Source: Bacteroidales bacterium UBA5762
Lineage (GTDB): Bacteria; Bacteroidota; Bacteroidia; Bacteroidales; TTA-H9
Assembly (NCBI GenBank): GCA_002418865.1
Contig: DIEY01000100.1
Location: forward strand, 1-64,000
Direction of reading: 5' to 3'
DNA: 64,000 nt
Positions 18,032-28,344 of the stretch are shown here, piece by piece. Made by a program: the position numbers and the translations under genes. A model generated the notes under the pieces. It did not search any database, was not told the origin of the DNA, and saw nothing but the letters and a program-made list of their open reading frames with translations. The stretch's first letter is position 1, and every line of letters starts with the position of its first letter.

Positions 18032-21000
18032 TTATTTGCTATAATCCATACTAGCCAAGCGAAGATAGGAACGATATCTCCAGCGGGCATTTTCTTCAGC
18101 TGCGGCAAAGAGTTCTTCAGCTTCTTTTGGAAAGGCTTTTTTCAAGGAAGTAAAACGGACTTCACTCTCAAGAAATTCCTGGAATTTACTCCAATCTGGT
18201 TCTTTAGAGTCGAGCTGGAAAGGATTCTTGCCTTCGAGTTCCAAACGGGGATCGTAACGATATAATGAAGTATAGCCACATTCAACGGCAAATTTTTCCT
18301 GTTTTTGAGATTTTCCCATTCCAGCGCGCAAGCCATGATTAATACATGGAGAATAGGCAATAATGAGAGAAGGTCCTTTATATTCCTCTGCTTCACGCAC
18401 TGCTTTGAGGAATTGACCCTGATTGGCTCCCATGGCTACTTGTGCCACATATACATAACCATAAGTCATAGCCATTGCGCCAAGGTCTTTTTTGCGTACT
18501 CTCTTACCAGATGCAGCAAATTTTGCCACAGCAGCTGTTGGGGTCGATTTTGAAGCTTGACCGCCCGTATTCGAATATACTTCTGTATCTAAAACAAGCA
18601 CATTGATATCTTCACCTGAAGCCATTACATGATCGAGGCCACCATAGCCGATGTCGTATGCCCAACCATCACCTCCAACCACCCAAATGGATTTTTTAAT
18701 AAGGTATTGACGCAGGGCCAAAATCTCTTTCGAAATCTCGTCATTGGCCTTTTCCAACAAAGGTATCATGCGCTGAGTGGCTTCATTCGACTTATCGTAA
18801 TCATTCATGCCTTCTATCCATAAGCCATAGGCTTCTTTCAATTCGGCATTGATGTCCATTTCCATAGCTTCTTTCATTCTTTGGGCAATTCGATTTCGTA
18901 ATTTCTGTATTCCAGTAGCAATTCCAAATCCATATTCTGCATTATCTTCAAAAAGTGAATTAGCCCATGCTACGCCATAGCCAGAATCATAATTCGATGT
19001 GTAAGGAGTACTTGGAGCCGAACCTCCATAAATGGAAGAACATCCTGTAGCGTTGGCAATAATCATTCTATCGCCAAAAAGTTGAGTAATCAATTTAATA
19101 TAGGGAGTTTCACCACATCCGGAGCAGGCTCCAGAAAATTCAAATAAAGGCTGTGCAAATTGACTATTTTTAACATTCTTGGTTTTATCGAAGTATTGCT
19201 CTCTGTATCCAATTTTGGTATCCATAAATTCCCAACGACTTATTTCTGAAGTCTGGGTATCTAATGGTTTCATTACTAATGCATTCTCTTTTGCGGGACA
19301 TTCTTCCACGCAGTTACCGCATCCTGTACAATCGAGAACACTCACTTGCAGCCGATATCTCATCTCGCCCATACCTTTACCAACGGCCTTAATGGTTGTC
19401 GTTCCTTCGGGGGCTAAAGCGGCTTCTTCGGCTGTCATTAAAAACGGACGGATGGCAGCATGCGGACACACGAAAGCACATTGATTACACTGAATACAAT
19501 TTTCGGGGATCCATTCTGGCACCGTCACGGCAATGCCACGTTTTTCATATTTAGTAGTTCCGGCAGGGAAAGTCCCGTCTTCTCTATCTAAAAATACACT
19601 TACGGGAAGGTCGTCGCCGTTTTGAGCATTCATAGGTTCTACCACTTTTTTAATAAATTCAGGCAAAGGACGCTCGTCTTCTTCAGTCTCAATCACAATA
19701 TTTGCCCATTCTGAAGGTATCTCTACTTTGATGACATCACCGCCACGGTCAACAGCAGCGTAATTCATCTTAACTATATCCTCGCCCTGCCGACCATAAG
19801 ACTTCTTTATCATTTCCTTCATCTTTTCTATGGCCAGGTCGTAAGGAATAACATTGGATACTTTAAAAAAGGCACTCTGCATGATCGTATTCGTACGATG
19901 CCCCAACCCTATTTCTTCGGCAATAGCTGTAGCATTGATAATATAAAAGGAAATATCGTTGGCTGCCAAATATTTTTTGATAGTATTGGGTAAACGCCGT
20001 TTAGTTTCTTCAACATCCCAAATAGAATTAAAAAGGAAGTTGCCACCTTTTTTAAGTCCTTTGAGCATATCGTACTTATTGAGGTAGGCAGGTACATGGC
20101 AAGCTACGAAGTCGGGATTTGTAACTAAATAAGTAGAACGAATGGGGTGTTTTCCAAACCTTAAATGAGAGGCTGTAAATCCGCCGGATTTTTTTGAATC
20201 GTAGGCAAAATAGGCTTGGCAATATAAGTCGGTTTCTTCACCAATAATCTTAATGGTGTTTTTGTTGGCTCCAACTGTGCCATCTGAGCCTAAACCATAA
20301 AACCTGGCCTCATAAGTTCCTTCGGGGGCAAAACTTTGCTCGGGAAGCAAAGGCAAAGATTTAAAGGTAACATCATCTATTATACCTATTGTAAAATCGT
20401 TTTTGGGTTCAGGCATTTGCAGATTATCATACACCGCCAAAATTTGTGATGGAGTAGTGTCTTTCGAACTTAATCCATATCGTCCACCCACAATCAAAGG
20501 GGTAATTTCCATGCCATAAAACATGCTTCGCACATCCTGATATAGAGGTTCACCATCAGCACCAGGTTCTTTGGTACGGTCGAGAACAGCTATACGTTTT
20601 ACGGATTGAGGAAGAACCTTGAAGAAATATTTCGAGCTAAAGGGGCGATAAAGATGAACACTGACAAGACCGACTTTTTCGCCCTGTTTCAGTTTATAAT
20701 CTATGACTTCTTTTATAGTTTCGGTAACCGAACCCATGGCAATGATTATATTTTCAGCATCGGGGGCTCCATAATAATCGAAGGGATGGTGTTCGCGTCC
20801 AGTAATTCTGGTCATTTCGTTCATATACTGTTCGACCAGATCGGGCACGGCATCATAGAAACGATTAGAGGCTTCACGCGCCTGAAAGAAGATATCAGGA
20901 TTTTGAGCTGTACCACGGGTGACTGGATGTTCAGGATTAAGAGCCCGGTTACGAAAGGCGGCTAAAGCTTCTTTATCGAGAAGAGCTGCAACATCGGCTT

Positions 21001-21568
21001 GGTCGAAAACTTCTATCTTTTGAATTTCATGACTGGTACGAAAACCATCGAAGAAATGAAGAAAAGGAATACGAGCCTTAATAGCCGTTAGATGGGCAAC
21101 AGGTGCAATATCCATGATTTCTTGGACACTACCACTGGCTAATAAGGCAAAACCTGTTTGACGAGTTGCCATTACATCACTATGATCACCAAAAATAGAA
21201 AGCGCATGAGTGGCAACAGTACGAGCACTAACATGGAATACGGCAGGTAGTAACTCACCTGCCATTTTGTACATGTTCGGAATCATAAGCAACAGCCCTT
21301 GAGAAGCGGTAAAAGTGGTAGTTAAAGCTCCACTTTGCAACGAGCCATGAACCGCTCCAGCAGCCCCAGCTTCCGACTGCATCTCGACAACTTTCACCTG
21401 TTCTCCAAAAATATTCTTACGCCCAAATGCCGACCATTCATCCACATATTCAGCCATAGTAGAAGATGGAGTAATGGGATAGATAGCTGCTACTTCGCTA
21501 AACATGTAAGCTACATGCGATGCCGCCATGTTCCCATCGCAAGTAATAAAATTTTTCTTCTTATTCAT
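18032..21568 (-). CDS. nifJ: Pyruvate:ferredoxin (flavodoxin) oxidoreductase
   Basis: Converts pyruvate and CoA to acetyl-CoA and CO2, passing electrons to ferredoxin; central to anaerobic pyruvate metabolism. From ATG 21568 the protein has 1178 residues, the normal size of the single-chain enzyme; an in-frame extension to 21631 covers the promoter. In order it shows the pyruvate-binding domain (YPITPSSTMAEY), the middle CoA domain, two 4Fe-4S clusters (CIQCNQCAFVCPHA and CTGCGNCVEECP), a Cys pair for the proximal cluster (GACSGCGETPY) and the thiamine diphosphate site (GGDGWAYDIGYGGLDH ... LDTEVYSNTGGQ). All ligands look intact. Divergent from the dihydroorotate-dehydrogenase-like gene. Confidence 0.98.
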   Translation of the reverse strand: MNKKKNFITCDGNMAASHVAYMFSEVAAIYPITPSSTMAEYVDEWSAFGRKNIFGEQVKVVEMQSEAGAAGAVHGSLQSGALTTTFTASQGLLLMIPNMYKMAGELLPAVFHVSARTVATHALSIFGDHSDVMATRQTGFALLASGSVQEIMDIAPVAHLTAIKARIPFLHFFDGFRTSHEIQKIEVFDQADVAALLDKEALAAFRNRALNPEHPVTRGTAQNPDIFFQAREASNRFYDAVPDLVEQYMNEMTRITGREHHPFDYYGAPDAENIIIAMGSVTETIKEVIDYKLKQGEKVGLVSVHLYRPFSSKYFFKVLPQSVKRIAVLDRTKEPGADGEPLYQDVRSMFYGMEITPLIVGGRYGLSSKDTTPSQILAVYDNLQMPEPKNDFTIGIIDDVTFKSLPLLPEQSFAPEGTYEARFYGLGSDGTVGANKNTIKIIGEETDLYCQAYFAYDSKKSGGFTASHLRFGKHPIRSTYLVTNPDFVACHVPAYLNKYDMLKGLKKGGNFLFNSIWDVEETKRRLPNTIKKYLAANDISFYIINATAIAEEIGLGHRTNTIMQSAFFKVSNVIPYDLAIEKMKEMIKKSYGRQGEDIVKMNYAAVDRGGDVIKVEIPSEWANIVIETEEDERPLPEFIKKVVEPMNAQNGDDLPVSVFLDREDGTFPAGTTKYEKRGIAVTVPEWIPENCIQCNQCAFVCPHAAIRPFLMTAEEAALAPEGTTTIKAVGKGMGEMRYRLQVSVLDCTGCGNCVEECPAKENALVMKPLDTQTSEISRWEFMDTKIGYREQYFDKTKNVKNSQFAQPLFEFSGACSGCGETPYIKLITQLFGDRMIIANATGCSSIYGGSAPSTPYTSNYDSGYGVAWANSLFEDNAEYGFGIATGIQKLRNRIAQRMKEAMEMDINAELKEAYGLWIEGMNDYDKSNEATQRMIPLLEKANDEISKEILALRQYLIKKSIWVVGGDGWAYDIGYGGLDHVMASGEDINVLVLDTEVYSNTGGQASKSTPTAAVAKFAASGKRVRKKDLGAMAMTYGYVYVAQVAMGANQGQFLKAVREAEEYKGPSLIIAYSPCINHGLRAGMGKSQKQEKFAVECGYTSLYRYDPRLELEGKNPFQLDSKEPDWSKFQEFLESEVRFTSLKKAFPKEAEELFAAAEENARWRYRSYLRLASMDYSK

Positions 21569-21628
21569 TCGTTCTGAATTATTAAAATGTTTATTATCAA
21601 TAAAATAACTTGCTATTCCTAAGCACGG

Positions 21629-21636
21629 CAAAGGTA
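21629..21636 (-). promoter_or_regulatory. -7 box (TACCTTTG) upstream of nifJ
   Basis: Exact TAnnTTTG on the minus strand, 60 bp before the nifJ ATG and inside the rejected upstream extension of its frame. Confidence 0.5.
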
Positions 21637-21816
21637 CGAAACTTTCTTTTAGCTAAAATAACCCAGTAGCTTTCTCTGAATTTCTAATATAGAATTTTTA
21701 TGGTTTCTCCATAAATTAGCAGCTGATTCAGAAATCATTTTTGAGTGGGCGCTAAACAAAATGATATACATATTGTTGTACCAAAGAAAAGTATAATGAA
21801 TTAAATACCTATAGTT

Positions 21817-22833
21817 ATGGCTGATTTAAGTACAAATTACATGGGGATTAGTTTAACGAATCCCATAATAGCAGGAGCTTCATCTTTGAGTTTGAAGGCC
21901 GACAATTTAAAGAAATTAGAAGAAGCGGGCGCCTCGGCCATAGTTTTCAAAAGTCTTTTCGAAGAACAGATTCAACTGGAAAATTATGAGATGAACAGGA
22001 TTATTGAGGGTTTCAACGAAAGAAATGCCGAGATGTTGAGCATTTTTCCTCATATGCCCGATTCCGGTCCTCAGCAACATCTGATAGCGCTCGAAAAAGC
22101 AGTAAAATCAGTTTCTATCCCCATTTTTGCAAGCCTCAATGCAGTAAATCCTGAAACATGGATAGAATGGTCATATCAATTAGCACAAATTGGGGTAGCA
22201 GGTCTTGAGCTGAATTTTTATTATTTACCCAAATTCGACCATGTTACCGAAGTTGAATTTTTAGAACAAATGGTACAAACCATCACAAAAATCAAATCGA
22301 GAGTAAATATTCCTATTGCCATCAAATTAAGCCCATACTATTTCAACTTATTGGGCATTCTTAAAAGTTTGGAAGAAGCAGGAGCTGATGGTTTTGTTTT
22401 GTTCAATCGCTTTTTTCAGCCCGATATCGATATTCAAGATGAAAAACACACAACCCCATTCAACCTGAGTCATTCAGGCGACTATCGCTTAGCCTTACGC
22501 TATACAGGATTAATTTATGGCCGAACCAAGGCGGGGATATGTGCCTCTCAAGGAATCTATAAAGGAGAGGAAATTATAAAACTCATTTTGGCTGGAGCTG
22601 ACTGCGTTCAAGTGGTTTCGGCTCTTTACAAAAAAGGAATAGACCATATTTCTACTATGATCAGCGAAATAGAACAATGGATGGAATCTAAGAATTACAG
22701 CACAATTTCGGAGTTTAAGGGCAAACTCGCCGAAAAAAACACAAAAAATCCATTCATCTACCGCAGGGCTCAATACATCGATTTCCTTATGAAGGCACAC
22801 TCACTTACCTGGGAAGAATATCCTACTATTTAA
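21817..22833 (+). CDS. Dihydroorotate-dehydrogenase-like flavoprotein linked to nifJ
   Basis: A 338-residue FMN-barrel protein of the dihydroorotate dehydrogenase superfamily. The start MADLSTNYMGISLTNPIIAGASSLS and the KLSPYYFN, ADGFVLFNRFFQPDID and GADCVQVVSALY segments match the family, and the phosphate-binding region near the C-terminus is kept. The central catalytic loop is not that of a classic PyrD, so pyrimidine synthesis is not a safe call. From general knowledge, Bacteroidales genomes often place such a gene next to nifJ, as here (divergent, 248 bp apart). A redox role with ferredoxin or an amino-acid or pyrimidine reductase role are both possible. Confidence 0.8.
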   Translation: MADLSTNYMGISLTNPIIAGASSLSLKADNLKKLEEAGASAIVFKSLFEEQIQLENYEMNRIIEGFNERNAEMLSIFPHMPDSGPQQHLIALEKAVKSVSIPIFASLNAVNPETWIEWSYQLAQIGVAGLELNFYYLPKFDHVTEVEFLEQMVQTITKIKSRVNIPIAIKLSPYYFNLLGILKSLEEAGADGFVLFNRFFQPDIDIQDEKHTTPFNLSHSGDYRLALRYTGLIYGRTKAGICASQGIYKGEEIIKLILAGADCVQVVSALYKKGIDHISTMISEIEQWMESKNYSTISEFKGKLAEKNTKNPFIYRRAQYIDFLMKAHSLTWEEYPTI

Positions 22834-22954
22834 ATAAACCTTTTGACCTCAATTCCATTTATGGAATATATTCCCTTGGGAGGCATCGTATAAGCGAGAA
22901 CAGTTCTTTATTTAGCATACAATCCGCAAATTAGGCATCTAAACTTGCTTGCAG

Positions 22955-22962
22955 TATCTTTG
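22955..22962 (+). promoter_or_regulatory. -7 box (TATCTTTG) upstream of mutS2
   Basis: Exact TAnnTTTG, 26 bp before the TTG start of mutS2. It gives a short leader and supports the TTG start. Confidence 0.5.
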
Positions 22963-22988
22963 TAAGTTTATTCGAACGCGCTTGAAAA

Positions 22989-25406
22989 TTGATTTATCCG
23001 GAAAATTTCGAAGAAAAAATAGGTTTTAGTGAGATCAGGCGGCTTATCCAACATGGATGCATTAGTACTATGGGCTTGGATGAGTTGGGAAGGATGCATT
23101 TCGAAACTGAGCCCGAACAAATAGAGATACTTTTAGGACAAGTAGGTGAGATGATGCAGATTATTCAATTCGAGAATCATTTCCCTTCTCAAGATTATTT
23201 CGATTTACGGCAAGAGTTGCTGCGTATTAAACCTGAAGGAACTTATATTTTACTTGAATTTCTACCCGAGCTACGCGCCTCTCTTTCTACTATTCAACAA
23301 ATTCTCGATTTCTTTTTCCACAAGAAAGAAAATATCTATCCTTATTTAAAAAGCTTTAGCGACAAAGTGGTACTGGAAAGGTCAATTTTGCAGAAATTAA
23401 ACCTTTTGCTAACCGAAAAGGGAGAATTACGCGATGATGCTTCAGAAAAATTACTGAAAATAAGGCAACAAATAAGACAAAAGGAGAAACTGGCCATTCA
23501 AAGGATACACGAAATTCTTGTGGAAGCCAAAAAAAGCAAATTCTTATCTCCCGATGCCGAAATCACCATTCGCAATAGTCGTTTGGTACTGCCAGTTCCT
23601 TCTTCAGGGAAAAGGCAATTAAAAGGTTTTGTACACGATGTCTCGGCAAGTGGCCAAACCTTATTTATCGAACCTGAAGAAGTGTTCGAAATCAACAATG
23701 TTATCGTCGAATTAAAGGCTGAAGAGAAAAAGGAAATCATTGCCATATTGACCGAGTTTACCGATTTTGTGCGCCCACATATCGAGCATTTAATAGGTGC
23801 TTACGAGTTTCTGGGTATTATTGATCTCATAAGAGCTAAGGCCCGTTTTTCGATTGAGATAAATGCCAATCTTCCTCAACTTCAGCATCAACCCGTCATG
23901 CAATGGATAGAGGCTTACCATCCTCTTCTGTTGATTAAAAATAAGGCTCAGAAAAAACCCGTGGTTCCTATGGATCTGCGCTTGGATAACAACCAGCGTA
24001 TTCTCATCATTTCAGGGCCTAATGCAGGTGGAAAATCCGTATGTCTTCGCACGGCAGGCTTGCTACAATATATGATACAATGTGGAATTCCTGTACCTAT
24101 GAAGCAAACCTCAGTTGCAGGCATATTTCAGGATATTTTCCTTGACATGGGAGACGAACAATCCATAGAAAACGACCTGAGCAGCTATAGTTCGCATTTA
24201 CTAAATATGAAGTTTTTTCTTCAAAATGCTTCTTCACAAACGCTTTTCCTTATTGATGAGATGGGTGAAGGAACTGAACCTCGAGTTGGAGGTGCCATAG
24301 CAGAAGCTATATTGGAGAAACTAAGCCAACAAAAGGCATTTGGTATAGTAACTACCCATTATTCCAACTTAAAACTGCTCGAAGGAAAGGTGGAAGGCAT
24401 TATCAATGGAGCCATGTTATTCGACATCAACAAGATGCAGCCATTGTATCACTTACAAATGGGTAAACCAGGTTCGTCGTTTGCCTTCGAAATTGCTCAT
24501 AATTTAGGATTCCCCGAAGAAGTCATGCAAATGGCAGTTGAAAAAACAGGCGAAACTCAACTTTCTTTCGATAAGCAATACCAACAAATAGAAGACGAAA
24601 AAAACCAACTCGAACAAAAAAGAGCCGAGTTAGAGCTGGCCGATGAATTATTGACACAGGCTTTGAAACGTTATCAAGATTTGTATAACCAATTAGATAA
24701 GTCGAAAAAAGAAATCCTTAAGAAAGCGAAAGAAGATGCGGCTGAATTGATCAGACAATCTAACCGATTAATCGAAAAAACGATTCAGGAAATTAAAAAC
24801 TCAGCAGCCCAAAAAGAGGCCACTCATAAATCGAGAGAAACACTTAAAGAATTTCAGAAAGTTCTTGAAAAAGAATCGCAAGAACTTGTACCTCAACCCA
24901 TTCAGCTCATTAGAGATGAAGAAAATAGCGATAAAGAAGCTCTCCCAAAGCAGAAACCTTTGCAAGCCGGTGATTGGGTTCACATTAAGAATCTGGATGC
25001 CGCAGGTGAACTTTTTTCGATAAATGATACAGAAGCAGTAGTAATTATCAATTCTGTCAAATTAAATATCAGCACCGATAGACTCGAGCCAACCACGAAA
25101 CCTAATTCTACAAAAAAATTCCGTGGTCGACTGCTGGAAGATATAAACCAAAAATTACAAGATTTTCGTTTAACCATAGATGTTAGGGGAAGCAGAGCCG
25201 ACGATGCTATTGCCCAGGTGGACCACTACATTGACGAAGCCTTACTTCTTGGAATTAATGAATTCCGGATATTGCATGGCAAAGGGAATGGCATTCTACG
25301 CAGCATCATTAGAGAACATTTGAGCCAGCATCAATCAGTGGCTGAGTTTTCCGACGAAACTATCGAAAACGGTGGAAGCGGATTGACTTTGGTTAGAATA
25401 AAATAA
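22989..25406 (+). CDS. mutS2: MutS2-family ATPase with Smr domain
   Basis: MutS homologue not used in mismatch repair. Family members suppress recombination or split collided ribosomes. The 805-residue protein begins at TTG 22989 (read as Met), giving MIYPENFEEKIGF, the usual N-terminus in this phylum; no better ATG exists. Core and clamp helices occupy about 1-330. Walker A GPNAGGKS lies near 344-351, Walker B FLIDEMGEG near 419, and the STHY-like VTTHYSN follows. A long charged coiled coil (about 520-640) precedes a KOW/SH3-like segment and the C-terminal Smr domain (LTIDVRGSRADDA ... LHGKGNG), the putative nuclease. The MutS mismatch-recognition domain is absent, as expected. Confidence 0.95.
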   Translation: MIYPENFEEKIGFSEIRRLIQHGCISTMGLDELGRMHFETEPEQIEILLGQVGEMMQIIQFENHFPSQDYFDLRQELLRIKPEGTYILLEFLPELRASLSTIQQILDFFFHKKENIYPYLKSFSDKVVLERSILQKLNLLLTEKGELRDDASEKLLKIRQQIRQKEKLAIQRIHEILVEAKKSKFLSPDAEITIRNSRLVLPVPSSGKRQLKGFVHDVSASGQTLFIEPEEVFEINNVIVELKAEEKKEIIAILTEFTDFVRPHIEHLIGAYEFLGIIDLIRAKARFSIEINANLPQLQHQPVMQWIEAYHPLLLIKNKAQKKPVVPMDLRLDNNQRILIISGPNAGGKSVCLRTAGLLQYMIQCGIPVPMKQTSVAGIFQDIFLDMGDEQSIENDLSSYSSHLLNMKFFLQNASSQTLFLIDEMGEGTEPRVGGAIAEAILEKLSQQKAFGIVTTHYSNLKLLEGKVEGIINGAMLFDINKMQPLYHLQMGKPGSSFAFEIAHNLGFPEEVMQMAVEKTGETQLSFDKQYQQIEDEKNQLEQKRAELELADELLTQALKRYQDLYNQLDKSKKEILKKAKEDAAELIRQSNRLIEKTIQEIKNSAAQKEATHKSRETLKEFQKVLEKESQELVPQPIQLIRDEENSDKEALPKQKPLQAGDWVHIKNLDAAGELFSINDTEAVVIINSVKLNISTDRLEPTTKPNSTKKFRGRLLEDINQKLQDFRLTIDVRGSRADDAIAQVDHYIDEALLLGINEFRILHGKGNGILRSIIREHLSQHQSVAEFSDETIENGGSGLTLVRIK

Positions 25407-25579
25407 GCTCACCCCCTACCCTTTCAAATAAATTTTACTTATCATTCAGTTTTAATAAATTTACATTCTTCCATCTGGTTTTGGAAAAATAGATTTGTAA
25501 TGAACCTACTCAGCCTTTTAGACATGCGATTTTTAGGGATTTTTCGTTTTTAAGCCAATTCAACTTTTTGAATGTTATA

Positions 25580-25587
25580 TAACTTTG
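25580..25587 (+). promoter_or_regulatory. -7 box (TAACTTTG) upstream of the patatin gene
   Basis: Exact TAnnTTTG, 85 bp before the ATG at 25673, in the 266-bp gap after mutS2. Confidence 0.4.
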
Positions 25588-25672
25588 TACCATTGAATGT
25601 ACTGCTTGTAAATTAAATGATTACTTTTGAGTAGTTTAAAATAAAAGAGGAAAAGCATTTCAGACTTCAAAA

Positions 25673-26560
25673 ATGACACGAGAAATTGCATTAGTATTAT
25701 CTAGTGGCGGGGCCAGGGGATTGGCTCACATAGGTGTTATTGAAGAGCTCGAGCAAGCGGGTTTTAAAATAAAATCAGTAGCTGGGAGCTCGATGGGAGC
25801 ACTTGTGGGTGGAATATACGCTACAGGAAAGTTAAAAGAATGTACGGAATGGATTTGTTCGCTCGATAGAAAATCGGTTTTTAGCTTGTTCGATTTTACA
25901 ATAAGTTCAACAGGATTGGTCAAGGGGCAAAAAGTTCTCGATCAGATGCAACAAATAATACCTGACTTGGACATAGAGGATTTACAGGTAAATTTTTGTG
26001 CAGTAGCCACTGATATCAAAAATCAGGAAGAAATGGTTTTTGAGAAGGGGAGTCTTTTAGAAGCTATCAGGGCTTCTATTTCTATACCAGGGGTTTTTAT
26101 CCCTTACAAATCTGACCGCAAAATTTTAGTAGATGGCGGAGTTATTAATCCTTTACCTTTAAATCATGTGAAGCGGTCGAAAAATTCACTTTTAGTCGCC
26201 GTAGATGTCAATGCTCCTTTTCAAAGTCATGCATCAAAACGAAAAAAGAATCCAGAACTCCAAAATAATCATGAATTAAAACTCCTTGAAATCATAAGAG
26301 ACAGATCGAAATCTCACAAGCATCAAAAAAATGAGGAAGAACAATTCAATTATTATCAATTACTTAGCTTGTCCGCTCAGATGATGTTGCAACAAATTAC
26401 CCGTTTAACTATAAATCTCTATCCTCCTCATTTACTCATTCAAATTCCTATGAATTCATTTGGAACCTTTCATTTTTACAAAGCAAAAGAAATTATAGAG
26501 ACTGGAAGAATGGCTGCAAGAAAAGCTATAGCTGAATTCTCAAATAAACAATTGCATTGA
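25673..26560 (+). CDS. Patatin-like phospholipase
   Basis: Predicted lipid acyl hydrolase with a Ser-Asp dyad. The 295-residue protein has no signal peptide, so it is predicted cytoplasmic or membrane-associated. The oxyanion-hole GGARG motif is at 12-16, the nucleophile elbow GSSMG at 38-42 (Ser40), and the catalytic Asp154 is in VDGGVINPLPL. These match the RssA/NTE-type bacterial patatins. The C-terminal 90 residues are Lys- and Gln-rich, with no further domain recognised. It stands alone between mutS2 and a convergent thioredoxin-fold gene; the substrate cannot be predicted. Confidence 0.9.
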   Translation: MTREIALVLSSGGARGLAHIGVIEELEQAGFKIKSVAGSSMGALVGGIYATGKLKECTEWICSLDRKSVFSLFDFTISSTGLVKGQKVLDQMQQIIPDLDIEDLQVNFCAVATDIKNQEEMVFEKGSLLEAIRASISIPGVFIPYKSDRKILVDGGVINPLPLNHVKRSKNSLLVAVDVNAPFQSHASKRKKNPELQNNHELKLLEIIRDRSKSHKHQKNEEEQFNYYQLLSLSAQMMLQQITRLTINLYPPHLLIQIPMNSFGTFHFYKAKEIIETGRMAARKAIAEFSNKQLH

Positions 26561-26845
26561 AAATCATTTGATTTCTCATTCATTGTAACAGAAATAGAAA
26601 ATTATAAAATCTCAGTAAAAGAAATTTACAAATGTTATTTATAGTCAAAATAACAGTTCTAATAATTTGGTGAGGCAGTTTTGTTGAAGGATGCGTCAAA
26701 TTTTTCACGATTTTGACTAATTCGAGAGGCAGCCTATTTTTTTTGACAGACTCATAAAAGACAAAAAACATCAAACCTTTTATCCTATTTCTTCTCTTCT
26801 TCATTCACCATCTTGTTGAAAGTCGAATACAAATCTCACATTTGC

Positions 26846-28291
26846 TCAATTCTGTTTCATTTGCATAGCCTCAATCTTTTCTGCTCGACTATGATGTTCG
26901 ATAAAGGATTCAATTTGTTCAGCAGTAAGACGTTTGGCCAGTATGGTTTTCTTTTCATCGAGTAGGTACATGACCGGTGTGGAATAAATATCATACAGAT
27001 CATGATAATTAGGCGTATAAGCTCTTGGACCGTTCACATTAATCCAATCCATAGCATATTGCCTGATATACTTTTTCATCTCAGCCATATTGGTATCGCT
27101 GCAAACGGCAAATACCTTTATATCATATTGTTTGGCTTTTTGGTCGATAAAATTCTTAAGTACGGGAATTTCTTTTTTACAATGCCCACAACTTGGATCC
27201 CAGAATAAGAGTATAGTATATTTTGCCTTGACTTGATGAAGTGAAACAGCTTGCATGAGCGTATCAAGCATAATAAGTTCGGGAGCAGTTTGACCAATGA
27301 GAATGGGTTTGAGCTTTTTTGCTTTTTTTATCAAATTCTCTTTTACCGTTTGATTAATCCAAAAGTCCATTTCACCTGTGGCATAAAAATTTTCCACCAT
27401 ATAAACAAAAGCCGCATCCATGCCCATAATTTCACTTCGTTCTGTATAATTGGTTAAAAACCATATCATGTAACGGTAGGTATCGGGCGACTGCTTGGCT
27501 ATTGGAATCAAACGCTTTGCTTCAGCAATAATACTGTCAGGATGTTGTAAGACCATTTTTGAGAAGTAATTATTGACGCGTTGATGATAGAAAGGTGTTC
27601 GCAATAAGCGTGCATCGTTCAGGGGAAGATTATCGAAATAATGTGCCTTGTAATATTTATAAGCAAACAATGAATCAGGCCTTCCATTAGGAAGCACTGG
27701 AGGATCGGGAATTTCTGGCTCTTGTGAGGCCTTCACAAAATCCGCCACTAACATGCCCTCATGAGACTTGATAAAATTTCTAATAAAAGATAATACCTCT
27801 TCATTGATCTTTTGCAACTGAATCTTGGACAAATTAGCCGAATCGGGAAACAAATTCTCGGTTCGTCTGAAAATCTTTTGCCAGGGCTCAATCTCTTTTT
27901 GTTTCTTCCCCAAAAATTGAACATATTGAAAAAAAGCAATGTTTTCGGGTGAACCTTTTACTTGCATATCATTGATAGGATCATCCAATGTGGTTTCGAA
28001 ACTTATACGAGTTTCATTATGAATAAGAAACTCGAAATACCTGTTTTTTTTCTCCCCAGCAATAATATATAAACCCCCTGGAAGCATAGAATCAACCTCC
28101 AGAACAAACCATTCCCCCTTAGCTTTTTGTAGAGTATCGTCCATATATTGTTTATCGGCAAAATAATGCGCTAAATACAATTCATTATCCTGTGCCCCCT
28201 TTATTCTTACCTTAAGTTGAATATTCTGAGCCAAAACTTCATTGGAGAAGAAAAATACAGTGGACATCAACAACAATAACATATTTCTCAT
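26846..28291 (-). CDS. Exported thioredoxin-fold protein (TlpA-like, DUF5106-type)
   Basis: Periplasmic thiol-disulfide protein of a type expanded in Bacteroidota. The 481-residue protein has a signal peptide (cleavage near VLAQ-NI), an N-terminal beta domain (about 22-115) like DUF4369, a helical middle region (about 120-325) like DUF5106, and a C-terminal redoxin domain from about 330. Its active site is Cys368-Gly-His-Cys371 in FWDPSCGHCKKEIP. The CGHC motif is that of PDI-type oxidoreductases rather than the CGPC of thioredoxin. Role is probably reduction or isomerisation of envelope disulfides. It shares a back-to-back promoter with the divergent coiled-coil gene. Confidence 0.85.
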   Translation of the reverse strand: MRNMLLLLMSTVFFFSNEVLAQNIQLKVRIKGAQDNELYLAHYFADKQYMDDTLQKAKGEWFVLEVDSMLPGGLYIIAGEKKNRYFEFLIHNETRISFETTLDDPINDMQVKGSPENIAFFQYVQFLGKKQKEIEPWQKIFRRTENLFPDSANLSKIQLQKINEEVLSFIRNFIKSHEGMLVADFVKASQEPEIPDPPVLPNGRPDSLFAYKYYKAHYFDNLPLNDARLLRTPFYHQRVNNYFSKMVLQHPDSIIAEAKRLIPIAKQSPDTYRYMIWFLTNYTERSEIMGMDAAFVYMVENFYATGEMDFWINQTVKENLIKKAKKLKPILIGQTAPELIMLDTLMQAVSLHQVKAKYTILLFWDPSCGHCKKEIPVLKNFIDQKAKQYDIKVFAVCSDTNMAEMKKYIRQYAMDWINVNGPRAYTPNYHDLYDIYSTPVMYLLDEKKTILAKRLTAEQIESFIEHHSRAEKIEAMQMKQN

Positions 28292-28344
28292 AGACTATGC
28301 ACTTTTAAATGATATTTGTCTATAATTTTACCTCGAATACCTCG

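Noticed and set aside
26580..26804. 74-codon minus-strand reading frame
   Set aside because: AT-rich, basic low-complexity product, no start context or homology pattern; looks like intergenic noise.
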